NCBI GenBank assembly: GCA_002840435.1
Contig: PHAT01000005.1
Location: 286,460 to 350,459, forward strand
From: Deltaproteobacteria bacterium HGW-Deltaproteobacteria-6
GTDB lineage: Bacteria; Desulfobacterota; Syntrophia; Syntrophales; Smithellaceae
Reading direction: 5' to 3'
Length of the DNA stretch: 64,000 nt
The notes beneath the pieces are model-generated. The model ran no database searches. It worked only from the letters and a program-made list of their open reading frames with translations, and was not told the DNA's origin. Every line of letters starts with the position of its first letter. Within the stretch, counting starts at the first letter, position 1. A program made the position numbers and the translations under genes. This document shows, one piece after another, positions 44,783 through 52,679 of the stretch.

Positions 44783-45181
44783 CTAATGTTTCTCCTCTTT
44801 AATCAAAGCGCTGTAAGCAGCGGCATCAAGCAGTGATTTCAGCTCTTCGGCGTTACTGAGTTTCAACCTGGCGATCCAGCCCTCATTGAATGCATCCTGA
44901 TTGATAAGCTCCGGCGTTTCTTCCAGAGTTTTATTGACGTCAATGACTTCACCGCCAACCGGCGCGAAGACATCGGATACGGATTTAACGGACTCGACTA
45001 CAGCCATCGGTTCGCCCTTCGCCACTTTTTTGCCGATCGGGGGCAGTTCCACAAACACAATATCCGTCAGCATTTCCTGGGCGTAATCGGTAATGCCGAC
45101 CACAGCCGTCCCGTCGCCGTTGTCTTTCACCCATTCATGATCTTTGGAATACAATCTGTCAGTGGGGTTTGATTTGGACAT
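44783..45181 (-). CDS. gcvH: glycine cleavage system H protein
   Basis: A 132-residue lipoyl-carrier protein. The lipoylated residue is Lys66 in VESVKSVSDVFAPV. KDHEWVKDNGDGTAVVGIT and the C-terminal NEGWIARLK are typical. It shuttles the aminomethyl intermediate between P, T and L proteins. ATG 45181 is taken, since GGAG lies seven bases before it; the GTG one codon upstream is less likely. It is slightly longer at the C-terminus than most GcvH. Its neighbours are gcvT (19 bases upstream) and gcvPA. Confidence 0.96.
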   Translation of the reverse strand: MSKSNPTDRLYSKDHEWVKDNGDGTAVVGITDYAQEMLTDIVFVELPPIGKKVAKGEPMAVVESVKSVSDVFAPVGGEVIDVNKTLEETPELINQDAFNEGWIARLKLSNAEELKSLLDAAAYSALIKEEKH

Positions 45182-45200
45182 CACGATTCTCCTTAGTGAA

Positions 45201-46292
45201 TTATTTTTGCCTTTTATAAAATGGAAGCTTTACGACTACGGCCGGGCTTACGGTATCCCGAATGTTGACAGATATCTCCGTATCCGGAGCCGCGAATTCA
45301 ATATCGACAAAAGCCAGGCCAATCGCCTTATTCAAGGTTGGCGAAAATGTGCCGGATGTCACGATGCCAATCTCTCTGGCATCTTTGGCGACCTTGTAAT
45401 TGTGCCGCGCGATGCCCCGCCCGGTCATCACCAGTCCGACCAGCTTTTTCTGAATGCCGTGATCCCGAATTGCCGTCAGAGCGGGTTTGCCCGCAAAATC
45501 CTTATTCCAGTCGACAAGCCAGCTATAGGGCACTTCCAGCGGACTGACCTCCTCGGTAATATCCTGACCGTTAAGCATCATACCGGATTCCAGGCGCAGG
45601 GTGTCGCGTGCGCCCAGTCCCGCCGGTTTCAAACCGGATGCGGCGCCTGCTGCCATCAATTTGTCCCAGATGAGCCCAATCTGATCGGCGGACGCGTAAA
45701 TTTCAAACCCGTCTTCACCGGTATAACCGCTGCGGGAAATCACGGCCTGCACTCCCGCCACCTGCGATTCAATAAAATGATAGAAACGGATTGCCTTTAA
45801 ATCAGCTGCGGTCAGCTTCTGTATAATTTCTTCTGAGCGGGGTCCCTGCAAATCCAGCTTGCCGGTTTTGTCGCTGATATCTTCCATCCGGCAGTCAAAC
45901 TTTCTTTCCTGGAGAATGGATTGGACACGCAGGAAATCACTATCACGCGTTGTGGCGTTGGTGACCAGCATGTAAAAATCTTCCGCCATTTTATACACGG
46001 TCAAATCGTCAATGATACAGCCTTTGTCGTTAAGCAAAGCGGAGAGTTTGACCTGACCCGTTTTTTGCCCTGCCAGATCCCGCGTCAGCGCAAACTGGAG
46101 CAGATCAAGCGCCTGCGGCCCTTTAACTTCAATTTCTCCCATATGGCAAATATCGAAAAGCGTCGCGCTTTCGCGGGTCGTTTTATGTTCATCAATCACG
46201 TTCGAATATTGCACGGGCATGGCCCAGCCGCCGAAATCAATAATTTTAGCTTGCAGGTCAACATGTTTTTCATATAAAGGCGTTTTTTTCAT
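45201..46292 (-). CDS. gcvT: glycine cleavage system aminomethyltransferase (T protein)
   Basis: A 363-residue enzyme that moves the methylene group from GcvH to tetrahydrofolate, releasing ammonia. KKTPLYEKHVDLQAKIIDFGGWAMPVQY is the family N-terminus; GYTGEDGFEIY and the Asp in FDICHMGEIEVKG follow. It is the first gene of the cluster. In anaerobes the system can run toward glycine synthesis or glycine oxidation. I found no glycine riboswitch in the 210 bases before it. Confidence 0.95.
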   Translation of the reverse strand: MKKTPLYEKHVDLQAKIIDFGGWAMPVQYSNVIDEHKTTRESATLFDICHMGEIEVKGPQALDLLQFALTRDLAGQKTGQVKLSALLNDKGCIIDDLTVYKMAEDFYMLVTNATTRDSDFLRVQSILQERKFDCRMEDISDKTGKLDLQGPRSEEIIQKLTAADLKAIRFYHFIESQVAGVQAVISRSGYTGEDGFEIYASADQIGLIWDKLMAAGAASGLKPAGLGARDTLRLESGMMLNGQDITEEVSPLEVPYSWLVDWNKDFAGKPALTAIRDHGIQKKLVGLVMTGRGIARHNYKVAKDAREIGIVTSGTFSPTLNKAIGLAFVDIEFAAPDTEISVNIRDTVSPAVVVKLPFYKRQK

Positions 46293-46430
46293 GGATAATA
46301 CCCGGCATTCCTCAAAGATTTGTATTTTTCAACGCGGTACCGTTACTCCCAATGAACCGGAAAATGAAATCAGAAATTCTTGTGACGATTATGGCGGAAC
46401 GACTACTACAACTTGTGCGACATTTCAAGA

Positions 46431-46496
46431 TTTAATCCCGCTCACGCGGGACGAGCGTTAATTTCACCGCAGTTTGCTGCGAGGTGCTTGATTAAA
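46431..46496. repeat. 66-base branched palindromic element
   Basis: An outer stem TTTAATC/GATTAAA (46431-46437 and 46490-46496) encloses two hairpins, CCCGC/GCGGG (46437-46450) and CACCGCAG/CTGCG..GTG (46465-46486). The result is a three-way or cruciform fold. It lies between gcvT and def without a T-run and resembles dispersed intergenic REP-like elements. Confidence 0.7.
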
Positions 46497-46502
46497 CGCC
46501 GG

Positions 46503-47060
46503 TTATTTAAAAAGTTTATCAATTAAAGCCTGCTTGTTTTTCGGATAATAAAGATTACCCTCATAATCCACAATTAACTTGCCGTCGAGATGATCGATTT
46601 CATGCTGCACAACCCGGGCGGTATAATCCAGATATCGCCTGCTGATTTTTTCGCCTTTTTCATTCAAGGCGCGGATCTTTACTTCGGGAAAGCGGCTGAC
46701 TTCAATTTGAATGTCCGGACAGGAGAGGCAGCCTTCCGTCGCCGTCACTTTTTCACCGCGCGCCTGGGTAATGCGCGGATTAACCAGAACGTCATAATCA
46801 TCAGGACTCATTTTTTTCTTCTTATCATCGACGGTCTTATTGCGGAAAATAATGATTCTTTTGTTGATGCCGATTTGCGGCCCGGCAAGACCGGATGCAT
46901 CATCCCGACAGGTAAAGGATTCAATCAGCGCCTTGATTTCCGCCTGTTCTTCCTTGTTCAGCGGTGTTTTTATTTCGACCGACTTTTTTCTCAGAACGGA
47001 AGTGTCGGCTTCGTTAACACCATCGTCATTCCATAGGGTTAAAACTCTTTTGGGAGCCAT
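46503..47060 (-). CDS. def: peptide deformylase
   Basis: A 185-residue metalloenzyme removing the formyl group from new proteins. Motif I is GLAGPQIG (57-64), where most have GLAAPQVG; motif II is EGCLSCPD with metal ligand Cys111; motif III is QHEIDHLDG with His153, Glu154 and His157. A Lys-rich insertion (DDKKKKMSPDDYD, 78-90) precedes the VNP strand and the C-terminus is extended. It is active-site complete. ATG 47060 is chosen for GGTG six bases upstream; ATG 47072 is possible. No fmt gene is adjacent, unlike in many bacteria, so it may be a second, divergent deformylase. Confidence 0.9.
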   Translation of the reverse strand: MAPKRVLTLWNDDGVNEADTSVLRKKSVEIKTPLNKEEQAEIKALIESFTCRDDASGLAGPQIGINKRIIIFRNKTVDDKKKKMSPDDYDVLVNPRITQARGEKVTATEGCLSCPDIQIEVSRFPEVKIRALNEKGEKISRRYLDYTARVVQHEIDHLDGKLIVDYEGNLYYPKNKQALIDKLFK

Positions 47061-47204
47061 ATCTTTCACCATCGGGGTGGTTTTCTTTGGCGGTATAACA
47101 CCTATCGGATGTTATTTCAAGTAAACGACGCTTGCAAATTCCTTCCATCTTTTGTTAAACAGATAACCAATTATGTTAATTTGATGAAAGACATGGAATG
47201 ATTT

Positions 47205-48464
47205 GTGATTAATCAAATAGTTACCCATATAACAAGGAAACAGTTCGCCCTCGCCCTGAATTTTAAAGACGGCATTGTCCCCGAACTGCCTGCCTGTAAA
47301 GATGAACAACAGCGACTGCTTTATATCCATATTCCTTTTTGCGAAGAACTCTGCCCCTACTGCTCTTTTCATCGCGTCCGACTGGATGAAACCCTGGCGT
47401 TTAAATATCATCAGGCCCTCCGCAGCGAAATGGCCCTTTACCGTCAGAAAGGTTACCGTTTTACAGGTATTTATGTCGGCGGCGGCACGCCGACTGTGTT
47501 GATTGATGAATTAGCGGAAACTTTGCGCTTGGCCCGGGAATTGTTTCCCATCACCTCTGTATCCGTGGAAACGAATCCCAACCACCTGACCGATGCCAAT
47601 ATCAATATCCTGAAACAGGCGGGCGTCAACCGGCTTTCCGTTGGCGTGCAGACTTTCAACGATGATTTACTCAAAAAAATAGCCCGTTATGACAAATACG
47701 GATCGGGCAAAGAAATCGCTTTCCGCCTCCGGCGAACCATGGGGTCGTTTGACACCGTCAACGCCGACATGATTTTCAACTTTCCCGAACAGACAGCCGG
47801 CATGCTCGATGCCGATCTGGCGGTTTTGCTGAAACTCCAGATGCAGCAGATCACTTTTTATCCCCTGATGGTTTCGACACTCACCCAGCGTCTGATGCAG
47901 GAGACATTGGGAGAAGTCAACTTCCGTCGTGAGAAATCCTATTTCAATCTGATCCTGCGGCGTCTCGGGCGGCAATATGATTCTTCTTCGGCCTGGTGCT
48001 TTTCCAGAAAGAAAACCGGCCAATCGCTGATTGACGAATATGTCGTGGATTTTGATGAATACGCCGGATTGGGAAGCGGCGCCATCGGTTATTTAAACGG
48101 AGTCTGCTACGCCAATACTTTTGATATCGACCGCTACATTGCCGATCTGACGGGAGGCAAACTGCCTCTCCAGGCTGCGCGCAGGTTCGATTTGCCCGAC
48201 CGGATGCGCTACGACTTCCTCATGAAGCTGTTCAGCACAAAAATGAATGTCAATGAGCTGGACAAAAAATACGACGGCAAATTTTTTACAACCTTATGGA
48301 AAGAAATGGCCGCTTTCACACTGGCCGGGTCGTTTCGTTACTTTTCCCCCAACTTGCATTTAACGCCGCGCGGACGCTATCTGTGGGTGATTATGATGCG
48401 GGAATTTTTCATCGCGGTCAACAATTTCCGCGATTACTGCCGGAAACAAGCCGGATTGATATAG
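47205..48464 (+). CDS. HemW/coproporphyrinogen-III-oxidase-like radical SAM protein
   Basis: A 419-residue radical SAM protein with Cys46, Cys50 and Cys53 in IPFCEELCPYCSF, the GGGTPT motif, VETNPNHLT and LSVGVQTFNDDLLKKI, all of the HemN/HemW family. An unusual Arg/Lys-rich middle and an added C-terminal region with FSPNLHLTPRGRYL (HemN-like C-terminal domain) are present. HemW is a haem chaperone; relatives such as HutW/ChuW degrade haem anaerobically. Which role applies is not decidable here. It starts with GTG at 47205 with weak upstream signal. A short palindromic repeat and selA follow. Confidence 0.85.
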   Translation: MINQIVTHITRKQFALALNFKDGIVPELPACKDEQQRLLYIHIPFCEELCPYCSFHRVRLDETLAFKYHQALRSEMALYRQKGYRFTGIYVGGGTPTVLIDELAETLRLARELFPITSVSVETNPNHLTDANINILKQAGVNRLSVGVQTFNDDLLKKIARYDKYGSGKEIAFRLRRTMGSFDTVNADMIFNFPEQTAGMLDADLAVLLKLQMQQITFYPLMVSTLTQRLMQETLGEVNFRREKSYFNLILRRLGRQYDSSSAWCFSRKKTGQSLIDEYVVDFDEYAGLGSGAIGYLNGVCYANTFDIDRYIADLTGGKLPLQAARRFDLPDRMRYDFLMKLFSTKMNVNELDKKYDGKFFTTLWKEMAAFTLAGSFRYFSPNLHLTPRGRYLWVIMMREFFIAVNNFRDYCRKQAGLI

Positions 48465-48490
48465 TACCTTCTTATGAAAAAGAAGGAGAT

Positions 48491-48565
48491 GTCATTTCGA
48501 AGGAACGAAGTGACTGAGAAATCTTTATCGTTGTTGAGAAGATTTCTCCCTTTGGTCGAAATGAC
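48491..48565. repeat. 75-base palindromic intergenic repeat
   Basis: The ends GTCATTTCGA and TCGAAATGAC are exact inverted copies; the inner GAGAAATCT and AGATTTCTC also pair. This arrangement is a common dispersed bacterial repeat of the kind that folds into a long hairpin. It lies between the HemW-like gene and selA. Confidence 0.85.
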
Positions 48566-48617
48566 AAAGCACTGATTGACGCAAGAAGCACTGGAATCCT
48601 GAAATTTGGAGTGAGTT

Positions 48618-50033
48618 ATGGATGACAAAAGAAAAGAAATGCTGCGGGGGCTGCCGAAAATCGACGAAGTCATCGGGCTTCTGGAAAAAAACAATATCTA
48701 TGAAAAAGCGTCGCGAGAAATAATCCGGGAGGCCTGCCGTGACGTCGTGCAGAAACTGCGGGATAAAATCCTGACCGCTGATCATAAATCATTACCGGCA
48801 ATTGCTTCTGAAGCCGCATCCGCCGCCCGCAGCGTGGAGATGATAATCGATGACCTGTATCGTTACAAATTAAAGAGGCTTGTCAACGCCACCGGCGTTA
48901 TCCTGCATACCAATCTGGGACGAGCGCCTTTGTGCCCAGAAGCTCTGGATAGAATTATGGAAGTGGGCAAGGGCTATTCCAATCTGGAATTTGATCTGAA
49001 TCGCGGCGAACGCGGCCTGCGTTATGACCACGTGACCCGGCTGATCTGCGCGCTCACCGGCGCGGAGGATGCCCTGATTGTCAACAACAACGCGGCCGCC
49101 GTGCTGCTCACGCTCAATACGCTGGCCGACCGCAAGGAAGCAATCGTCTCACGCGGCGAACTCATTGAGATCGGCGGCGAGTTCCGCATCCCGGACGTCA
49201 TGACCAAAAGTAATACCATTCTGCGCGAAGTGGGGACAACCAACCGCACACGCCTCAGTGATTACGAAAAAGCCATCGGTCCGAATACCGGCGTGATTTT
49301 AAAAGTACATACCAGCAATTACCGGATTGTCGGCTTTACCGAAGAGGCTGAACTTATCCCCCTCGTGGCGCTGGGAAAGCAGCATGGCATCCCCGTATTC
49401 GACGATCTGGGCAGCGGCTGCCTGATTGATCTTACAGTTTACGGCCTGCAGCATGAACCAACCGTGCGGGAGGTGCTGGCCACGGACGTCGATGTGGTAA
49501 CATTCAGCGGCGACAAGCTTCTGGGCGGACCGCAGGCGGGCATTATTGTCGGCAAGAAAGACATCCTGGCTGAAATCAAAAAAAATCCCCTCAACCGCGC
49601 GCTGCGGATAGACAAATTCACACTGGCCGCGCTGGAAGCAACATTGATGCATTATCTTGTGCCGGAGGCCGCGCCCCGGACATTAAGATCGCTTAAGGCC
49701 CTTACCGAACCGCCAGTCGATGTTAAAAAACGGGCGCGCAAACTGATCAATAAGTTGAAAAAAGCGAATATCCCCGATCTGACTTTTGAGATGCGTGAAG
49801 ACGTAGCCGCCGCCGGCGGCGGATCACTCCCGACCGAGGACATCCCGACGGCAGTTGTCGCGGTAAAATCCGCCGGCATGACGGCCAGCCGGATGGAGGC
49901 AAAACTTCGTCAGGCATTGGTACCCGTGATTGTCCGGGTCAATGAAAGCGAAATTCTTCTGGATCTACGCACTGTATCCGAGGATGAATTCGGATTTATT
50001 CTGGACGCTTTAAAATCAACCATTGTTTCATAA
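48618..50033 (+). CDS. selA: L-seryl-tRNA(Sec) selenium transferase
   Basis: A 471-residue PLP enzyme converting Ser-tRNA(Sec) to Sec-tRNA(Sec) with selenophosphate. The N-terminal domain (MLRGLPKIDEVIGLLE) contacts tRNA-Sec. NATGVILHTNLGRAPL, VNNNAAAVLLTLNTLA and ELIEIGGEFRIPDVM are diagnostic, and the PLP Lys is near residue 300 in FSGDKLLGGPQAG. Full length is as expected. GGAG lies seven bases before the ATG. It shows that the organism decodes UGA as selenocysteine; selB and selD are outside the window. tRNA-Sec lies 17 kb away at 31.0 kb. Confidence 0.97.
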   Translation: MDDKRKEMLRGLPKIDEVIGLLEKNNIYEKASREIIREACRDVVQKLRDKILTADHKSLPAIASEAASAARSVEMIIDDLYRYKLKRLVNATGVILHTNLGRAPLCPEALDRIMEVGKGYSNLEFDLNRGERGLRYDHVTRLICALTGAEDALIVNNNAAAVLLTLNTLADRKEAIVSRGELIEIGGEFRIPDVMTKSNTILREVGTTNRTRLSDYEKAIGPNTGVILKVHTSNYRIVGFTEEAELIPLVALGKQHGIPVFDDLGSGCLIDLTVYGLQHEPTVREVLATDVDVVTFSGDKLLGGPQAGIIVGKKDILAEIKKNPLNRALRIDKFTLAALEATLMHYLVPEAAPRTLRSLKALTEPPVDVKKRARKLINKLKKANIPDLTFEMREDVAAAGGGSLPTEDIPTAVVAVKSAGMTASRMEAKLRQALVPVIVRVNESEILLDLRTVSEDEFGFILDALKSTIVS

Positions 50034-50054
50034 CCATAATCCTGGAGTCCCGAC

Positions 50055-51080
50055 GTGACTGATGACGGCCCGACCAACAGAGACTTATCCTTTACGGTAA
50101 GCCCGTCACAGGCGGGACTGCGGCTCGATGTTTTTCTGGCTCAGACCGACGATTCTTTTTCCCGCTCGCAGATTAAAATCGCCATCGAAGAAGGCGTCGT
50201 GACCGTGAACGGTAAAGAGCCGAAAGTAAGCCAGCACCTCAAGGATGGTGATATCGTCGAACTTCACCTGGAACCGGCCATCGATGCCGTAGCAATACCG
50301 CAAAATATCCCATTGGACATTGTTTATGAAGACGCCTCCATTATTGTCATTAACAAACCGGCCGGCATGGTGGTGCATCCCGCACCGGGTAATCCCGATC
50401 AGACACTCGTTAATGCGCTCCTTTTTCATTGCCATGATCTGTCGGGTATCGGTGGTGTGCTGAGGCCGGGCATTGTCCACCGGCTGGACAAGGAAACATC
50501 CGGACTGATTGTCGCCGCAAAATCCGATGAGGCGCACCGCAAGCTTTCCGCGCAGTTTGAAAAACATGACGTCTATAAAAAATATGTCGCATTGGTCTGG
50601 GGCGACGTCAAAGGCGCAAGCGGTGAAATTGTTTTGCCCGTGGGGCGTCACCCGGTGGACCGCAAAAAAATGTCTACGAAAAGCCGTCACGGCAAGGACG
50701 CTCTCACCCTCTGGAAAGTCCGCGAGCGTTACGGCACGGCAACCCTGCTGGATGTGGAAATCAAAACCGGACGGACGCATCAGATCCGGGTTCATCTGTC
50801 CGAGCGGGGCTATCCGGTCATCGGAGATGCGGTTTACGGCAACGCTTCTAAATTGCAAACCGTTAAAAACGCGGAATTGAAAGCGGGGATTAAATCTCTG
50901 GCACGGCAGGCGCTCCATGCCGCGCAGCTTTCATTCGTCCATCCGCATGGTGGTGAACGGGTCGTCTTTACAGCGCCAATTCCTGCGGATATGGATAAAC
51001 TATGCGGGCTGTTTCGCGCAACCGCCCCCTCACCTGCCGGAAATACCGGTTTACAGAACTGGAAGGATAAATTAAGATAA
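50055..51080 (+). CDS. rluD: RluD-type 23S rRNA pseudouridine synthase
   Basis: A 341-residue enzyme with an N-terminal S4 domain (15-75, RLDVFLAQTDDSFSRSQIKIAIEEG) and the RluA-family catalytic domain. The catalytic Asp is in HRLDKETSGLIV near residue 142, and GRTHQIRVHL follows. RluD makes pseudouridines in helix 69 of 23S rRNA. A GTG start at 50055 with GGAG seven bases upstream is used. It starts 21 bases after selA and precedes pgeF by five bases, a common pair. The C-terminal 20 residues are variable. Confidence 0.93.
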   Translation: MTDDGPTNRDLSFTVSPSQAGLRLDVFLAQTDDSFSRSQIKIAIEEGVVTVNGKEPKVSQHLKDGDIVELHLEPAIDAVAIPQNIPLDIVYEDASIIVINKPAGMVVHPAPGNPDQTLVNALLFHCHDLSGIGGVLRPGIVHRLDKETSGLIVAAKSDEAHRKLSAQFEKHDVYKKYVALVWGDVKGASGEIVLPVGRHPVDRKKMSTKSRHGKDALTLWKVRERYGTATLLDVEIKTGRTHQIRVHLSERGYPVIGDAVYGNASKLQTVKNAELKAGIKSLARQALHAAQLSFVHPHGGERVVFTAPIPADMDKLCGLFRATAPSPAGNTGLQNWKDKLR

Positions 51081-51085
51081 CCGCC

Positions 51086-51940
51086 ATGTTTTCACTAGCA
51101 AAAAAAAACACCATCGGGTACCTGCACTCACCCAGGCTCAGCGCTTGTGATTTCCTGGTTCACGCTTTCTGCACCAGAATTGGCGGCGTTTCCAAGGATG
51201 ATTACCAAAGCCTGAATATGAGTTTCCGGGAAGGCGACGAGGAATTTCATGTTCTGCAAAATTGGGATAAGCTGGCATCCGCTTTCCAGATCCCGGTGGA
51301 AAATTTTCTGGTTCTCAATCAGGTGCATGGCGACAATATTTTCGTTATTAAACCTCATGGGGATTACTATTCGTCACATGAAGCACTGAATTATGATGCC
51401 ATCGTGACCAATCGCAGCAATCTGGCCATTTGTATCAAAACAGCGGATTGCGTGCCGGTCTTTATCGTCGATCCGGTTAAAAAAGTTATTGCCGCCGTTC
51501 ACGCAGGCTGGCGCGGGTCTGCCCTCGGCATCAGCGCCAAAGTCGTCCGTCTGATGCAAAATCAGTATGGTTCAAAGCCCACCGATATGATCACGGCCAT
51601 CGGTCCGTCCATCGGCCGTTGCTGTTATGAAGTGGACGCCGTTGCCGCCGATGCTTTCCGAAAACAAAGGGACTCTGAATTATTTTTATTTCCGGGAAAA
51701 CGCCCGGACAAATGGATGCTGGATCTGGTGGAAGCCAACCGGCGGCAGCTGCTGAATTGCGGCATTCCCGCCGCCAGCATTGAAGCGGCGGGCGTTTGCA
51801 CCGTATGCCATCAGGAGGCTTTTTTTTCGCACCGGGGTTCAGGCGGCATCACCGGACGGCAAATCAATTTTATGATGATTAAAGGAGATTCCATCTGCAA
51901 GGCGTTATTGTTCAATGATGATTTAAAACACATCCATTAA
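51086..51940 (+). CDS. pgeF: PgeF/YfiH laccase-domain protein
   Basis: A 284-residue protein of the multicopper-oxidase-like DUF152 family. Metal ligands lie in CIKTADCVPVF, VHAGWRGSA and CTVCHQEAFFSHRG. Relatives are annotated as polyphenol oxidase or purine-nucleoside phosphorylase/adenosine deaminase (LACC1-like), and YfiH in E. coli has been linked to correcting a peptidoglycan precursor error. The first 30 residues carry the family pattern HAFCTRIGGVSKDDYQSLNMS. It lies five bases after rluD, so co-transcribed. Confidence 0.9.
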   Translation: MFSLAKKNTIGYLHSPRLSACDFLVHAFCTRIGGVSKDDYQSLNMSFREGDEEFHVLQNWDKLASAFQIPVENFLVLNQVHGDNIFVIKPHGDYYSSHEALNYDAIVTNRSNLAICIKTADCVPVFIVDPVKKVIAAVHAGWRGSALGISAKVVRLMQNQYGSKPTDMITAIGPSIGRCCYEVDAVAADAFRKQRDSELFLFPGKRPDKWMLDLVEANRRQLLNCGIPAASIEAAGVCTVCHQEAFFSHRGSGGITGRQINFMMIKGDSICKALLFNDDLKHIH

Positions 51941-52245
51941 AGATGACTCACCCGATATTAGGGCACCGCACATCTCAATTTCGTCATACACACCTGATTT
52001 AAGGAAAAGCCTGAAAAGAGCAGTTTTCATATCTTCTTTCATGTTTCGTAAAACCTGTTTGAATGTTTCATTCAATCACCCGGATAAAAACGGCTGACCG
52101 CCATCTGCCGCCAATGGATATAATCGCTAAATCATGCAGCATATCAGCATGATGTCTTCGCCACTCAATCATCTCGAAAACTTGGCACACTAATTTCATT
52201 AGTATAAAGGCAAGTACGATAACTACCCTAAGGAGGTCACAGATC
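51941..52245. promoter_or_regulatory. 305-base spacer with promoter-like region before a small membrane protein
   Basis: TTGGCA (52182-52187) and TATAAA (52203-52208) with a 15-base gap flank an inverted repeat, ACTAAT-TTC-ATTAGT (52189-52203), which could be an operator. TAAGGAGGT, an almost perfect ribosome-binding site, lies nine bases before ATG 52246. The first 240 bases show nothing recognisable. Confidence 0.5.
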
Positions 52246-52521
52246 ATGAAAAAGACATTAGGAACAATGATGGTAGCGGCGGCAGTGGTTCTTTTAACGG
52301 CAACATTCGGATTTGCCGAGTACGCGGCAGCTGGGGCAGCAAACTTCCCTTACTTTCAGCTGGGCCTGTTGATTGTCGGCGGCCTCTTGCTGATTCAGTT
52401 GAAACGGAGGTTCACCAAGATATATATCACGGAAGCGGTGGGCGCCTTCGCTCTCTACACGGTTTTAATGGCGCTGGTCACCAACCCGGTTATCGAATTG
52501 GTGAAGACGATCGTAACCTGA
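52246..52521 (+). CDS. small two-helix membrane protein with signal peptide
   Basis: A 91-residue protein. Residues 1-24 form a signal peptide (ends TFGFA), and two hydrophobic helices follow at about 38-51 (LGLLIVGGLLLIQ) and 63-80 (EAVGAFALYTVLMALVTN), separated by a basic loop (KRRFTK). No family is recognised. A near-perfect ribosome-binding site and a strong terminator on its own suggest high, separate expression. It would lie in the inner membrane with short periplasmic ends. The layout recalls small stress or subunit proteins; a function cannot be given. Confidence 0.82.
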   Translation: MKKTLGTMMVAAAVVLLTATFGFAEYAAAGAANFPYFQLGLLIVGGLLLIQLKRRFTKIYITEAVGAFALYTVLMALVTNPVIELVKTIVT

Positions 52522-52557
52522 TCCCTTCGTAACCGTCGGCATGATCTGTAAAAATTT

Positions 52558-52594
52558 AACCCCCTCCGGGCGCCCACCGGGAGGGGGTTTTTGT
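52558..52594 (+). terminator. rho-independent terminator after the small membrane protein
   Basis: AACCCCCTCC pairs with GGAGGGGGTT around a short loop, followed by TTTTTG. The GC-rich stem and T-run are typical. Confidence 0.9.
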
Positions 52595-52679
52595 TTGATC
52601 CAGGCAATGAATTCCCTGTTGACACCATTTCTTTTCAGTATTACTAAGGAAACCAAATTTGACCCAAGGAGTATATTTC

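Noticed and set aside
46293-46502. Glycine riboswitch before gcvT
   Set aside because: The minus strand here lacks the paired aptamer cores expected; the only structure seen is the branched palindrome near def.
52182-52208. Sigma54 promoter (TTGGCAC) before the small membrane protein
   Set aside because: The -12 GC element is absent at the required distance; a sigma70-like reading is also imperfect but fits better.
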